A stretch of 64,000 bases of DNA from Longimicrobiales bacterium (GCA_951828585.1 OX639991.1:2822576-2886575); one strand, 5' to 3'. Positions 36,928 to 46,252 are shown, counted from the stretch's first letter. Program-made: numbers and translations. Notes: a model not told the origin generated them from the sequence alone.

Positions 36928-37763
36928 CCGCCACCGCCTGGGAATCCGTCAAGCCGTACGAGGACATCACCTACAAGAAGTGTGACGGGGTCGCCCGCAT
37001 CGCCATCAACCGTCCCGAAGTGCGCAACGCCTTCCGTCCCGAAACCCTCTTCGAGCTCCTCGACGCCTTCAACGACGCCAACGAGGACCCGTCGGTCGGT
37101 GTGGTGCTGCTCACCGGCGAAGGCCCTTCGAAGGACGGCAAGCACGCCTTCTGCTCGGGAGGCGACCAGCGCGTGCGCGGCGACGCCGGCTACGTGGGGG
37201 GTGACGGCGTGCCGCGCCTCAATGTCCTTGTTCTTCAGCGCCTCATCCGCACCATGCCCAAGCCGGTCATCGCCCTTGTGGCCGGCTACGCCATCGGCGG
37301 GGGCCATGTGCTGCACGTCGTCTGCGACCTCACCATCGCTGCCGACAACGCCGTCTTCGGCCAGACCGGTCCCAAGGTGGGCAGCTTCGACGGCGGCTTC
37401 GGTTCGTCCTACCTGGCCCGGATCGTGGGGCAGAAAAAGGCGCGCGAGATCTGGTACCTGTGTCGCCAGTACAACGCTGCCGAGGCGGTCGAGATGGGAC
37501 TCGTCAACAAGGTGGTGCCGGTGGACGAGCTCGAGGACGAGGGGTTCCGGTGGGCACAGCGGATACTGGAGCACAGCCCGCTGGCGATCCGGCTGCTGAA
37601 GTCGGCCATGAACGCCGATGTGGACGGGCAGGCTGGGCTGCAGGAGCTGGCGGGCAACGCCACGCTGCTCTTCTACATGACCGAGCAGGGCCAGGAGGGG
37701 CGCGACGCCTACCTGCAGAAGCGGAAGCCGGACTTCCGGAAGTATCCGTGGCTGCCGTGGTGA
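36924..37763 (+). CDS. menB: 1,4-dihydroxy-2-naphthoyl-CoA synthase
   Basis: 279 residues of the crotonase fold with MenB hallmarks: the N-terminal [20 protein letters not shown] and [15 protein letters not shown], the oxyanion-hole region [31 protein letters not shown], and the [20 protein letters not shown] loop that distinguishes MenB from other enoyl-CoA hydratases. It cyclises O-succinylbenzoyl-CoA. The ATG overlaps the menD stop; the stop overlaps the menA start. Confidence 0.95.
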   Translation: MTATAWESVKPYEDITYKKCDGVARIAINRPEVRNAFRPETLFELLDAFNDANEDPSVGVVLLTGEGPSKDGKHAFCSGGDQRVRGDAGYVGGDGVPRLNVLVLQRLIRTMPKPVIALVAGYAIGGGHVLHVVCDLTIAADNAVFGQTGPKVGSFDGGFGSSYLARIVGQKKAREIWYLCRQYNAAEAVEMGLVNKVVPVDELEDEGFRWAQRILEHSPLAIRLLKSAMNADVDGQAGLQELAGNATLLFYMTEQGQEGRDAYLQKRKPDFRKYPWLPW

Positions 37764-38677
37764 CCCCCACCAAGGCGTGGATCCTCGCGACCCGGCCGCG
37801 CACCCTTTCCGCCGCCGCGGCGCCCGTCGTCGCCGGCACGGGCTTCGCGGCGGCTGACGGTGTGTTCGCACAAGGCCCGGCCCTGGCCGCCCTGCTCGGC
37901 GCCCTCTTCATCCAGGTCGCCACCAACCTGGCGAACGACTACTACGACTTCGTGAAGGGCGGCGACACCGCGGAGCGGCTCGGTCCGGTGCGGGTGACCC
38001 AGGCGGGCATCCTCCCACCCGAGGCGGTGTTGCGCGGCATGCTGATCACCTTGGGACTGGCTACCCTCACCGGAGTCTACCTGGCTTCTGTGGCCGGCTG
38101 GCCCGTCATCGCGATCGGGCTGGTCTCGATGCTCATGGGAGTCTGCTACACGGGCGGTCCCTACCCGCTCTCCTACCACGGCCTCGGAGATGTCTTCGTC
38201 TTCGTCTTCTTCGGTCTGGTCGCCACGGCCACCACCTACTACGTGCAGGCCCAGGCATGGTCCCCGGGGGCGATCGTGGCCGGGGTGGGGCTCGGCGCCT
38301 TCAGCACGGCCATGCTGGTGGTGAACAACCTGCGCGACCGCGAAACCGACGGTGCCGCGGGCAAGCGCACCCTGGCCGTGCGGTTCGGGGACGGCTTCTC
38401 GGTCATGCAGTACTTCGCCTGCCTCACGGTGGCGGCCGTCGTGCCCGTTGCCGGGGTTGTCATGATGGACTGGTCCCCGTGGACTCTTCTTGCGCTGGCC
38501 GGCTGGCTGCCGTGCATGCCGGCGGCATTCCGCGTCATGGCGGTGGCGAAGGCTCCCGGGACCGTGGACCGGCGCACCCTCAATCCGGCGTTGGGGATGA
38601 CCGCGCGGGGCTTGGCGCTCTACGGTGCCGGTCTGGGCGTCGGAGCGCTCCTCGGCGCAATGGGCGCCTTCGGCTGA
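37760..38677 (+). CDS. menA: 1,4-dihydroxy-2-naphthoate prenyltransferase
   Basis: 305 residues; GTG start at 37760 overlapping the menB TGA (GTGA). A UbiA-family membrane protein with about eight hydrophobic segments and the two Asp-rich motifs: [14 protein letters not shown] and [20 protein letters not shown]. It attaches the isoprenoid tail to dihydroxynaphthoate in the inner membrane, giving demethylmenaquinone. The gene lies between menB and menE. Confidence 0.92.
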   Translation: MTPTKAWILATRPRTLSAAAAPVVAGTGFAAADGVFAQGPALAALLGALFIQVATNLANDYYDFVKGGDTAERLGPVRVTQAGILPPEAVLRGMLITLGLATLTGVYLASVAGWPVIAIGLVSMLMGVCYTGGPYPLSYHGLGDVFVFVFFGLVATATTYYVQAQAWSPGAIVAGVGLGAFSTAMLVVNNLRDRETDGAAGKRTLAVRFGDGFSVMQYFACLTVAAVVPVAGVVMMDWSPWTLLALAGWLPCMPAAFRVMAVAKAPGTVDRRTLNPALGMTARGLALYGAGLGVGALLGAMGAFG

Positions 38678-38680
38678 CCG

Positions 38681-40192
38681 TTGGCCGAAGATCCCGGTCT
38701 GACTCGCCCGGCCGCGGGGGCCGGCCACTCCAGGCGACGGCCGGTCGGCGCGGATCCCTCCGCAGCCCCCCGTCCACCCAGCCCCGCCGCCGACCTCGCC
38801 CGGCGGGCGGCCGAGACGCCATCGGCCACCGCCCTCGCATGGGACGGCGGCCACATGACCTATCGGCAACTGGACACGCAAGCCGCGACGCTGGCGGACC
38901 GCCTCGGCGCGCTCGGCGCGACCCCCGGTGCTTCCGCGACCCTGTGCGTCACCCCCGGTCCCGACGCCATCGCCGTCCTTCTTGCCCTGTGGAAGGCGGG
39001 GTGCATCGCGGCCCCGCTGCATGAGCGTCTGACACCGTCGGAGGTCGATCATGCGTGTCAAATGGTAAACGCCAGTTTACATATTGACAACCAGACATTA
39101 CACAATACGCTGGGGAAGATGCGGGGCGAAGTCCCCAGCCCCCACTCCCCCCTCCCCGACGTCATCGCCTACATCCTCACTTCCGGCTCCTCCGGCCCCC
39201 CCAAGGCGCTCGGCTTCACCCACGAGACCTTCGCCGCCTCAGCCTCCGCCGTCGCACACCGCCTGGCATTGCGCCCCGGCGACCGCTGGGGCCTGTGCCT
39301 GTCCCCAGGTCACATCGGCGGGCTCTCGCTCATCGTGCGGGCTGTGATGACGGGGTCGTCGGTACGCCTCTGGCCGTCCTTTGATGCCGGCCCCGTCGCT
39401 CGCGCGATCCTGTCAGGGCAGGTGACCCACCTCGCCGTGGTTCCGGTCATGCTGCGGCGCATCCTCGCCAGTCTCGCCGGCGAACGCATTCCCGAAACCC
39501 TGCGCTGCGTCCTGGTCGGCGGCGCGGCCGGCCCCCGTGCGCTCCTGGACCAGGCATGGGCCGCGGGACTTCCTCTCGCCACCACCTGGGGCATGACCGA
39601 GACCGCGTCCCAAGTCGCCACCGCACCCCCCGCGCTGGCCCGGCAACACCCCGGTACGGCCGGACGCCCCCTGCCCGGCGTCGAAGTCCGCCCCGGCCCC
39701 GGCGGTACGCTCCAGGTCCGTGGCCCGACCCTCGCCTCCGCCGTGATCCGCAGCCCCGACACCACCCCCGAACCGCTCCCCACCGACCGCAACGGCTGGT
39801 TCGCCACCCGCGACCTCGGACGCGTCGACGCCGACGGCCTCGTCTGGATCGAGGGGCGCGCCGACGCGATCATTGTGAGTGGGGGTCTCAACGTGAGTCC
39901 CGCCGAAGTCGAGCGGGTGATCGAGTCGCTGCCGGGAGTGCGCGAGGCAGTGGTCCTGGGTCTCCCCGACGAGGAATGGGGCCAGGTCGTCGCCGCGGTG
40001 GTCGAAGCCGACCCGGCAGCCGTCACCGCCGCCGACGTGGACCGCCACTGCCGGCAGCACCTGGTGCGCGGCCGCTGCCCGACGCGCACCGCGGTGGTGG
40101 ACGAGCTGCCCCGCACCTGGACGGGCAAGGTGATGTGGTCGCGGGTGCGCGAGCACTTCGGACCAGCGCAACAGCCAAGGAAGACGAAATGA
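38681..40192 (+). CDS. menE: O-succinylbenzoate-CoA ligase with an in-frame repeat insertion
   Basis: 503 residues of the adenylate-forming family: the P-loop AYILTSGSSGPPKALGFTH, TTWGMTETASQVAT, GWFATRDLGRVDADG, the hinge EGRADAIIVSGGLNVSP and the C-terminal LPRTWTGKVMWSR. It activates O-succinylbenzoate to its CoA ester for MenB. The start is a TTG at 38681 just after menA. Element c (39064-39102) lies in the coding sequence and adds about 13-20 residues (VNASLHIDNQTLHN) in a loop before the P-loop without a stop. The ligase may still fold, but this segment is foreign to the family. The stop overlaps tyrS. Confidence 0.85.
   Translation: MAEDPGLTRPAAGAGHSRRRPVGADPSAAPRPPSPAADLARRAAETPSATALAWDGGHMTYRQLDTQAATLADRLGALGATPGASATLCVTPGPDAIAVLLALWKAGCIAAPLHERLTPSEVDHACQMVNASLHIDNQTLHNTLGKMRGEVPSPHSPLPDVIAYILTSGSSGPPKALGFTHETFAASASAVAHRLALRPGDRWGLCLSPGHIGGLSLIVRAVMTGSSVRLWPSFDAGPVARAILSGQVTHLAVVPVMLRRILASLAGERIPETLRCVLVGGAAGPRALLDQAWAAGLPLATTWGMTETASQVATAPPALARQHPGTAGRPLPGVEVRPGPGGTLQVRGPTLASAVIRSPDTTPEPLPTDRNGWFATRDLGRVDADGLVWIEGRADAIIVSGGLNVSPAEVERVIESLPGVREAVVLGLPDEEWGQVVAAVVEADPAAVTAADVDRHCRQHLVRGRCPTRTAVVDELPRTWTGKVMWSRVREHFGPAQQPRKTK
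39064..39102. repeat. 39-bp paired-box element, copy c (inside menE)
   Basis: Boxes at 39064-39081 (GGTAAA-N6-TTTACA, inner palindrome GTAAAC-N4-GTTTAC perfect) and 39085-39102 (TGACAA-N6-ATTACA), 21 bp apart. It lies in the menE reading frame, which stays open through it. Confidence 0.8.
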
Positions 40193-41457
40193 TCGAGGAA
40201 CTGCGCTGGCGGGGCCTCCTCGCCGACGCGAGCGAACACGCCGCGGCGGCCTTCGCGGCCGGCCAGGTGACCGGGTACATCGGTTTCGACCCGACGGCCT
40301 CGTCGCTGCATGTGGGGTCGCTGGTGCCCATCATGGGGCTCGTGCACCTGCAGCGCGCCGGCCATCGTCCCATCGCGCTGGTGGGCGGTGGCACCGGGCT
40401 CATCGGCGACCCGTCGGGGAAGGCCTCGGAGCGCTCGCTCCTCGACCGCGCGCAGGCCGAGGAAAACGCCACGGGGATCCACCGGCAGCTGTCGTCGTTC
40501 CTGGACTTCGAGTCGCGCACGGCGCCGGCCCGCATGGCGAACAACCTCGACTGGCTGGACGGGCTGGGGCTGGTGGACTTCCTGCGCGACGTCGGCAAGC
40601 ACTTCTCGGTCAACGCGATGCTGCGCAAGGAGTCGGTGCGCCGCCGCCTGGCCGACGAGGAGTCCGGCATCTCCTTCACCGAATTCAGCTACCAGCTGCT
40701 GCAGGCCTACGACTTCCGCGAACTCAACCGCCGTTACGGCTGCACCCTGCAGATGGGCGGCTCCGACCAGTGGGGCAACATCACCGCGGGGATCGACCTG
40801 GTGCGGCGCATGGGCGGACCCCGGTGCCACGCGGTGGTCTTCCCTCTCGTCGAGTCGGCGAGCGGGGTCAAGTTCGGCAAGACGGAAGAGGGGACGGTGT
40901 GGCTGGACCCGGAACGAACATCCCCCTATCGCTTCTACCAGTTCTGGGTGAACACGGGCGACGGCGATGTGGTCCGGTATCTCAAACTGTTCACGTTGCT
41001 CGACAGGGCTGCGGTGGACGAACTTGCGGAGGCGGTGGCGGAGCGGCCGTACCGGCGCGAGGCCCAGAAGCGGCTGGCGGCCGAGATGACCCGCACCGTG
41101 CACGGCGGCTACGGGCTGGAGCGTGCCGAACGGGCCTCGCGGGTGCTCTTCGGGGGTAGCCTAGAGGGGCTCGGGGCGGCGGACATCGCCGAGATCTTTG
41201 CGGATGTGCCGTCGACCGTGCTGGCCCGGTCGGTGCTTGAGGGGGAGGGGGTGGAGCTGGCCGTGCTGATGTGCGACCACGGGATGACCGCGTCCCGCAG
41301 CGAGGCGCGGCGGCTGATGACGGGTGGGGGGGTGTATCTCAACGGTGAGAGGGTGGTCGAACGGGGGGCGGTGGTGGGGATGGATGATCCGATCGAGGGG
41401 CGATTCCTGGTCGTGCGCGCGGGGAAGAAGCGGTATTTCGTGGTCGAGGTGAAGTAG
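40189..41457 (+). CDS. tyrS: Tyrosyl-tRNA synthetase
   Basis: 422 residues; the ATG overlaps the menE stop (ATGA). A class I synthetase with the HIGH-like DPTASSLHVGSL, GGGTGLIGDPSGKASER, the tyrosine-binding SYQLLQAYDF, MGGSDQWGNITAGIDL, the KMSKS-like KFGKTEEG and a C-terminal S4-type RNA-binding domain (SRSEARRLMTGGGVYLNGER). It charges tRNA-Tyr. Its position at the end of the men cluster looks like simple co-transcription. It converges with pheA, leaving 6 bases between stops. Confidence 0.95.
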   Translation: MIEELRWRGLLADASEHAAAAFAAGQVTGYIGFDPTASSLHVGSLVPIMGLVHLQRAGHRPIALVGGGTGLIGDPSGKASERSLLDRAQAEENATGIHRQLSSFLDFESRTAPARMANNLDWLDGLGLVDFLRDVGKHFSVNAMLRKESVRRRLADEESGISFTEFSYQLLQAYDFRELNRRYGCTLQMGGSDQWGNITAGIDLVRRMGGPRCHAVVFPLVESASGVKFGKTEEGTVWLDPERTSPYRFYQFWVNTGDGDVVRYLKLFTLLDRAAVDELAEAVAERPYRREAQKRLAAEMTRTVHGGYGLERAERASRVLFGGSLEGLGAADIAEIFADVPSTVLARSVLEGEGVELAVLMCDHGMTASRSEARRLMTGGGVYLNGERVVERGAVVGMDDPIEGRFLVVRAGKKRYFVVEVK

Positions 41458-41463
41458 GGGGAA

Positions 41464-42339
41464 TCAACCTGCCCGCGGATACGCCCCCAGCACCTTGAAC
41501 ATCGTCGCGCGGGCCCGAATCCCCTCCAGGGCCGCGTGGACGACCGTATCCGTGGGGTGGCCCTCCAGGTCGATCAGGAAGATGTAGCGCCCCAGGCTGC
41601 GCCGGTCGGGACGCGACTCGATCCTGATCATGTTGATACCGCGGGCCGCCAGCTCGCCCAGCGCACCGTGCAGAATCCCCGCCGCATCCTCGCTGAAATC
41701 GAAGCAGATCGAGGTCTTGTCGCGGCCGGTCGGGGCGGCGTCGCGGTCGGCGAGGACCACGAACCGGGTCTTGTTGCTGGCCACGTCCTCGATGTCGCGG
41801 TCGGCCACCGTCGCGCCAAAGAGCTCCGCGGCGCGCAGACTCGAGATGGCGGCCGCGGGACGGTCGCTCTCCTGCATGTCCCGCACCGCGCCCGCCGTGC
41901 TGAGCGAGGCCACCGGTTCCGCGTCTCGCAGATGGCGGTCGAGGTAGCCGCGGCACTGCGCCAGCGCCTGGGGATGCGAATACACGACCCGTACGTCGCC
42001 GGGGTCCACGCCGCGTTGAAGCACCAGACAATGGTGGATCGGCAGCACGATCTCCCTCCTGATCTTCAGCGGCGTGTGGTGGATGAGGAGATCGGCCGTG
42101 TGGGTCACGACGCCTTCAAGGCTGTTCTCGACCGGCACCACGGCCTCGTCCGCCGCTCCCTCCTCGACGGCCCGCACCGCGGCCGGGATGCTGGTGAAGG
42201 GCACCAGACGGGCGGGATCGTCGGGTTGCGCGGTGTCTTGGCCCGCACGCAGCGGGCTCGGCTGGTCCGCAAAGCGGGCGTGTTGAAGCGCGGCCTCTTC
42301 GCTGTAGGTCCCCTTGGGCCCGAGGTAGGCGAGCTTCAT
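41464..42339 (-). CDS. pheA: Prephenate dehydratase
   Basis: 291 residues beginning MKLAYLGPKGTYSEEAA. The catalytic domain has VPVENSLEGVV, HHCLVLQR, YSHPQALAQCR and NKTRFVVLAD; the C-terminal ACT domain has GILHGALGELAARGINMIRI with ESRP, which binds phenylalanine for feedback control. It converts prephenate to phenylpyruvate. The ATG at 42339 is only 3 bases from element d, which occupies the place of the ribosome-binding site; no purine-rich site is seen. An open frame from the broken ankyrin gene reads through the element into pheA in phase, so some product could be a fusion. Confidence 0.9.
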   Translation of the reverse strand: MKLAYLGPKGTYSEEAALQHARFADQPSPLRAGQDTAQPDDPARLVPFTSIPAAVRAVEEGAADEAVVPVENSLEGVVTHTADLLIHHTPLKIRREIVLPIHHCLVLQRGVDPGDVRVVYSHPQALAQCRGYLDRHLRDAEPVASLSTAGAVRDMQESDRPAAAISSLRAAELFGATVADRDIEDVASNKTRFVVLADRDAAPTGRDKTSICFDFSEDAAGILHGALGELAARGINMIRIESRPDRRSLGRYIFLIDLEGHPTDTVVHAALEGIRARATMFKVLGAYPRAG

Positions 42340-42342
42340 GAT

Positions 42343-42381
42343 AGTCAACCACAGTTTACATTTTGACAAGTAAGATTCACA
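42343..42381. repeat. 39-bp paired-box element, copy d
   Basis: Boxes at 42343-42360 (AGTCAA-N6-TTTACA) and 42364-42381 (TGACAA-N6-TTCACA), 21 bp apart. It lies between the truncated end of the ankyrin gene and the pheA start codon, and contains no stop in the frame joining them. Confidence 0.8.
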
Positions 42382-43282
42382 TTCCACCTCCCCCCGCCAC
42401 TCCGCCCAGTCGCGCGCCGTGCGCCCCTCCGGGTCCGTGGCCGACACGTCCACCCCCCGCCCCACGAGCAACTCGACCATTTCAAGTTGCCCGTGCACCG
42501 CCGCCATGTGGAGCGGCGAACCGAAGGTCCCACACTCCAGGTCGAAGCCCAGGTCCGCCATGAGCGTTACCGCGTCCAGCCGGTTGGCGCCAGCGGCATC
42601 CTCGACGAGCCCTGGATGGCGGGCCTGGATGATTGCGCACCGCCCAATCCAGCTGGTAGTCGAGCACCCGCCCCTTGCCGGATCGCCAGTTGATTCGGTG
42701 CCGGCGATTCAATCCGTACTCGAGCAGGATCTCCAGGCAACGGTTGCACGAGCCGAACATGCGGTTGTAGAGCGCCTGTCCGTCGTTGGGGTTGGCGCCC
42801 GCGTTAAGGAGCAGCCGGGCCAGCGCCTCCCACGCCGGGTGCGCAGGCTGGTTGACCGGACCCTGCTCCCCTTCGCCGAATGCACCGGTCAGGGCGGTGA
42901 ACCGATAGTCGCCCCCCCACAGGTAGAAGGCGTTGGGGTTGGCGCCGCGCTTGATGAGGAGCCTCGCCGTTTCCAGCGTGGAACCACCGGGCGCCTGGAC
43001 GCGCGAATAGGTCGCATACAGCAGGGGTTCCCAGTCGAAGAACCCGCCGCGCGCGTCGACCAGCCCGGGATCCTCGTCAAGCATCGTTGCCACCGTTCCA
43101 GTGTCGCCCACGCAGGCCGCCGACCAGATGTCCCGCACGCCGAGCGCAGGGTCCCGCTCGAGCATCTCTCGGGCGCGCTGGCGGAAGACGGGGCGATCGT
43201 GCCGGTAGTTGAGGCAGGCGAGGTGATGGACGTTGGCGTCGGCGCCCGGGATCCCCGACGCCGGCCTACCCTTTCGCGACAA
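42382..43282 (-). pseudogene. Ankyrin-repeat protein, frameshifted and lacking its 3' end
   Basis: Ankyrin-type repeats are recognisable: VRDIWSAACVGDTGTVATML, ETARLLIKRGANPNAFYLWG, ALARLLLNAGANPNDGQALY, and, in a second frame, GSPLHMAAVHGQLEMVELLV with GRGVDV. The frame changes near 42630 (one base too many), where RNH should continue as QARHPGLVEDAAGANRLDAV. The final repeat (GRTARDWAEWRGEVE) runs straight into element d with no stop codon. The start is a TTG at 43282 that overlaps the end of the permease gene, so it was probably translated after it. Confidence 0.65.
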
Positions 43283-45020
43283 CCGGATCCACCCGCACGC
43301 TCACGATGTCCGTGTCATGGTACTTCTGGTGCCGCACCGAGGTGGCCAGGTGGCTGAGCAACCGCAGCGAAAACTCGTGTTCGCTCGGGTCTTCGGCCAC
43401 GTGCCCGCCGATCACGGCCATGCGGTCTTCGATATTGCCCTCGCCGCTGGTGGACAGAAGCTCAAGCTCGGCTCCGCCCGCGTCGGTCCGTGCGGTCAGC
43501 CGCAGCCGCCGGTGTCCGGGCGACTCGTCCCCTTCCGCCTCTTCGGCCAGCAGCAGCAGCGTCTCCTCAGCCGCGTGCGCAAGCCGGCCCGCCAGCTCGT
43601 CCCCAAGCCTCCTGCGGTTCGCAAAACCCTCCAGGAAGCGCTGAATCTCCGGGAGCGACTCCACCTGCAGCATGGTCTGCATGCGCATCCGGCGGGGCCC
43701 GGTCAGCTCCATGAACGCGGTAAGCGCCAGCGCGGTCAGTCCCCCCGAGGTCATCCCGTTGGCGAGCATCTGCTCCAGGAAGGGTGGCAGCCCCGCCGTC
43801 GGGATCTGGCCGCTCTGAAAGCCGGCTCCGACCCAGAAGGAGAAGCCGATAACCGTGGCCTTGCGGTAGTCCATGCCGTCCTGCAGGGCGATCCGGGCTC
43901 CCAGCACAAAGAGTACCGCGATGATCACCATCGCGTAGGCGCCGATCACCGGGTCGGGGATGATGAGGAGCAGTTGCGTCACCTTCGGCAGGAAGGCCAG
44001 CACGCAGAAGATCGCCCCGATGCAGATCCCCACCCGGCGCGCGGCGATCCCCGTGATCTCGACGACCGAGACGCTGCTGGAATAGGTGGTGTTCGGCACC
44101 GTGGCGAAGATTCCAGAGAGCAGGTTGCCCAGACCGTCGGCGGCCACCGCCCCCTGCACGGAGCGATAGTCCGTGGCCCGCGGCTTGCGCCACGACACGC
44201 GCTGAATCCCCACCGCGTCGCCGATTGTCTCGATCGCGCCCACCAGCGTCACAAAGGTGTAGGCGGGCAGGATCGCCCAGAAGGCGGGACCGAAATCGAA
44301 GCCGAAACCTGGCCACCCCGCCACGGGCACCCCGACCCACCCCGCATCTCCCACGGGCCCGCCGTCGATCAGGCCGAAAAACGACCCCGCAACGCACCCG
44401 GCCACGATCCCGATCAGCGGTCCCCAGAGCCGCGCCGCACCCGTGAACCTGAGCATCACCACCAGCGTCACCACGAGCGTCGTGAGCACCGTCACCGGGG
44501 CGGCGACGGGCGCGCTGCCCTCCGGCACGTTGTCCAGAAAGTCGAAGAGGAAGGGCATCACGTTGACCGCGATCAGCATGATCACGGTCCCGGCCACCGT
44601 CGGAGTGAGGATGCGCCGAAGCAGCGACAAACGTCCCGCGAGAAGGAACTGGAAGAGCGACGAAATGATCACGAGCGTGGCCAGCAGCGCCGGACCCCCC
44701 TGCTGAATCGCGGCCACCGACACCGCCATGAAAGCCCCCGAGGTCCCCATCGTAAGCACGTACCCCGATCCCAACCACCCGAACCGCCTGACCTGCACGA
44801 TGGTCGCCAGTCCGCACACCAGGAGCGTCGCGAAGGCTCCCCAGGCCAGGTAGGTCTCGCTGGTTCCAGCGCTGCGGAAGACGATCGCGACCGTCAGAAC
44901 GACGCCCCCGAGCGCGAGAATGCTGTACTGCAGCGCGAGTCCCGACGCGATCGGCCAGGGCGGCTTTTCGTCGGGTTCGAAGCGGACGCCGGGGCCGGCT
45001 ACGGTTGGGGGGGATGCCAT
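43266..45020 (-). CDS. NCS2-type xanthine/uracil permease with fused ATPase-like C-terminal domain
   Basis: 584 residues. Residues about 25-450 are a nucleobase-cation-symporter-2 membrane domain: 12-14 hydrophobic segments, YVLTMGTSGAFMAVSVAAIQ, AYTFVTLVGAIETIGDAVGI, and NLLSGIFATVPNTTYSSSVS as the substrate/ion motif. It would import a purine or pyrimidine base with protons or sodium. The last about 130 residues are cytosolic and unusual: RLAHAAEETLLLLAEEAEGD and SLRLLSHLATSVRHQKYHD suggest a degenerate GHKL/RsbW-like module. Free copies of this domain occur at 1-102 and 157-569. A sensing or partner-binding tail is inferred. A strong start context is not obvious. Confidence 0.8.
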   Translation of the reverse strand: MASPPTVAGPGVRFEPDEKPPWPIASGLALQYSILALGGVVLTVAIVFRSAGTSETYLAWGAFATLLVCGLATIVQVRRFGWLGSGYVLTMGTSGAFMAVSVAAIQQGGPALLATLVIISSLFQFLLAGRLSLLRRILTPTVAGTVIMLIAVNVMPFLFDFLDNVPEGSAPVAAPVTVLTTLVVTLVVMLRFTGAARLWGPLIGIVAGCVAGSFFGLIDGGPVGDAGWVGVPVAGWPGFGFDFGPAFWAILPAYTFVTLVGAIETIGDAVGIQRVSWRKPRATDYRSVQGAVAADGLGNLLSGIFATVPNTTYSSSVSVVEITGIAARRVGICIGAIFCVLAFLPKVTQLLLIIPDPVIGAYAMVIIAVLFVLGARIALQDGMDYRKATVIGFSFWVGAGFQSGQIPTAGLPPFLEQMLANGMTSGGLTALALTAFMELTGPRRMRMQTMLQVESLPEIQRFLEGFANRRRLGDELAGRLAHAAEETLLLLAEEAEGDESPGHRRLRLTARTDAGGAELELLSTSGEGNIEDRMAVIGGHVAEDPSEHEFSLRLLSHLATSVRHQKYHDTDIVSVRVDPVVAKG

Positions 45021-45193
45021 TCGGGTTCTCCTCGGGCGAGGGCCGCCACCCTGTGTGGATCAGGGTGCGGGTGGTTGGGGGGGCGGTTGTGACGTGGTGA
45101 AAACCTGCCGGGGGAGATAATCGGGATGGTGAGTGTGAACCGCAAGGCAGGGAAGGCGTTAGCCGTCTGAAAGCGCCCGGGCAGAGCCCTCGG

Positions 45194-46165
45194 CTACCGC
45201 GTCGGTGCGTAGCCCGGCCCCTCCGGCCGCTTCTCCCCGGCCGTCACCGCAAGCGCCAGCCGGTTCTCGCGGGGCGGAAAACTGCACACCGAAAACGGCG
45301 TGAAGGCGCACGGCGGATTGTAAGCGCGGTTGAAATCGATCACCGTCCAGCCATCGTCGTCCGGGAAGGGTACATGCATGTAGCGGCCCAGCGGATAGGT
45401 GTCCGCACCGGCGGTCGAGTCGCGCAGCATGACCAGGTAGTCGCGGCTCCTTTCGGTGGCGAAGGCGATCAGGCGGTGCTCGCGGCCGTTGGCGCGGAAG
45501 ACCAGTTCGCCCGGCGCGATGTTCTCGACCGTGCCGCCCTTCACGTCGGCCATGGGGATGCCGCGGGGTTCCGGGTAGGGATCGAACCGCGCCGACAGCC
45601 GCCATTCGTTGCTGATGGGGTAGTAGGGTGGCAGCTGGAAGGCGGCGGCCCGCGGGGAGTCGCGGTCCCAGGCGCGCAGCCAGAGGCGGTCGGTGCCCCG
45701 TTCCGCGTGGATGCGCAGACCGAGGGAGCCCAGGTCGAGGATGGTCGTGCTGTCGCTGCTGTCGTCTCGCAGGTCGATTGGGCCGGTTACCGGGTCACCG
45801 TCGCGCACGGCGATCGCACCGCCGGATTCGGGCACGAGACGTACCTGCCCGCGGGTAAGGTGGAGCGTGCCCGCGACCGCAGGGGAGTCCTCGGCGGGAA
45901 GCGCGATGGCGAGGGAGGAATCGGAGCCGAAGCGGTTCGGCCCGTCCGCGAGTTCCCACAGGCCGATCCAGCTCACGACGCCGCCCTCGGGGTTGGCTAG
46001 GCTGTTGCGGCGGCCCGTGCGCCACTCTTCGTGTTCCGCGGCGAGGGTCTCAGGGGGGATGGGTGGGGGATGAAAGGCGGGGGCGTCGGTGCAGGAGGTG
46101 GTGGTGGAGACGGCAAAGGCGAGGGCGAGGACGGGGGAGGGTGGGGGGCGAAGCGAAAGAATCAT
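45194..46165 (-). CDS. DUF1684 lipoprotein
   Basis: 323 residues from the ATG at 46165, with a lipoprotein signal (ALAFAVSTTTSCTDA). The DUF1684 core is clear: EEWRTGRRNSLANPEG, SWIGLWELADGPNRFGSD, ARFDPYPEPRGIPMADVKGG and FNRAYNPPCAFTPFSVCSFP with PREN. The conserved Tyr-Asn-Pro-Pro-Cys segment is intact. The family is exported and widespread in this type of genome; its activity is unknown. Element e lies about 50 bases upstream of the start, between this gene and the divergent rhodanese gene. Confidence 0.8.
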   Translation of the reverse strand: MILSLRPPPSPVLALAFAVSTTTSCTDAPAFHPPPIPPETLAAEHEEWRTGRRNSLANPEGGVVSWIGLWELADGPNRFGSDSSLAIALPAEDSPAVAGTLHLTRGQVRLVPESGGAIAVRDGDPVTGPIDLRDDSSDSTTILDLGSLGLRIHAERGTDRLWLRAWDRDSPRAAAFQLPPYYPISNEWRLSARFDPYPEPRGIPMADVKGGTVENIAPGELVFRANGREHRLIAFATERSRDYLVMLRDSTAGADTYPLGRYMHVPFPDDDGWTVIDFNRAYNPPCAFTPFSVCSFPPRENRLALAVTAGEKRPEGPGYAPTR

Positions 46166-46213
46166 CGTATTGCCGTCGGGTTCATGGAGATTCGGAAAAC
46201 GGAACAGCGAAGA

Positions 46214-46252
46214 TGTAATCCAGACATGACAAGATGACAAGTGTAGTTGACA
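46214..46252. repeat. 39-bp paired-box element, copy e
   Basis: Boxes at 46214-46231 (TGTAAT-N6-ATGACA) and 46235-46252 (TGACAA-N6-TTGACA), 21 bp apart. It is the only copy in a divergent intergenic region, where a regulatory role would be easiest to imagine. Confidence 0.8.

Noticed and set aside
41464..42561. A deliberate ankyrin-PheA fusion protein
   Set aside because: The continuous frame exists only because element d lacks stops; the ankyrin gene is frameshifted upstream and pheA has its own ATG.
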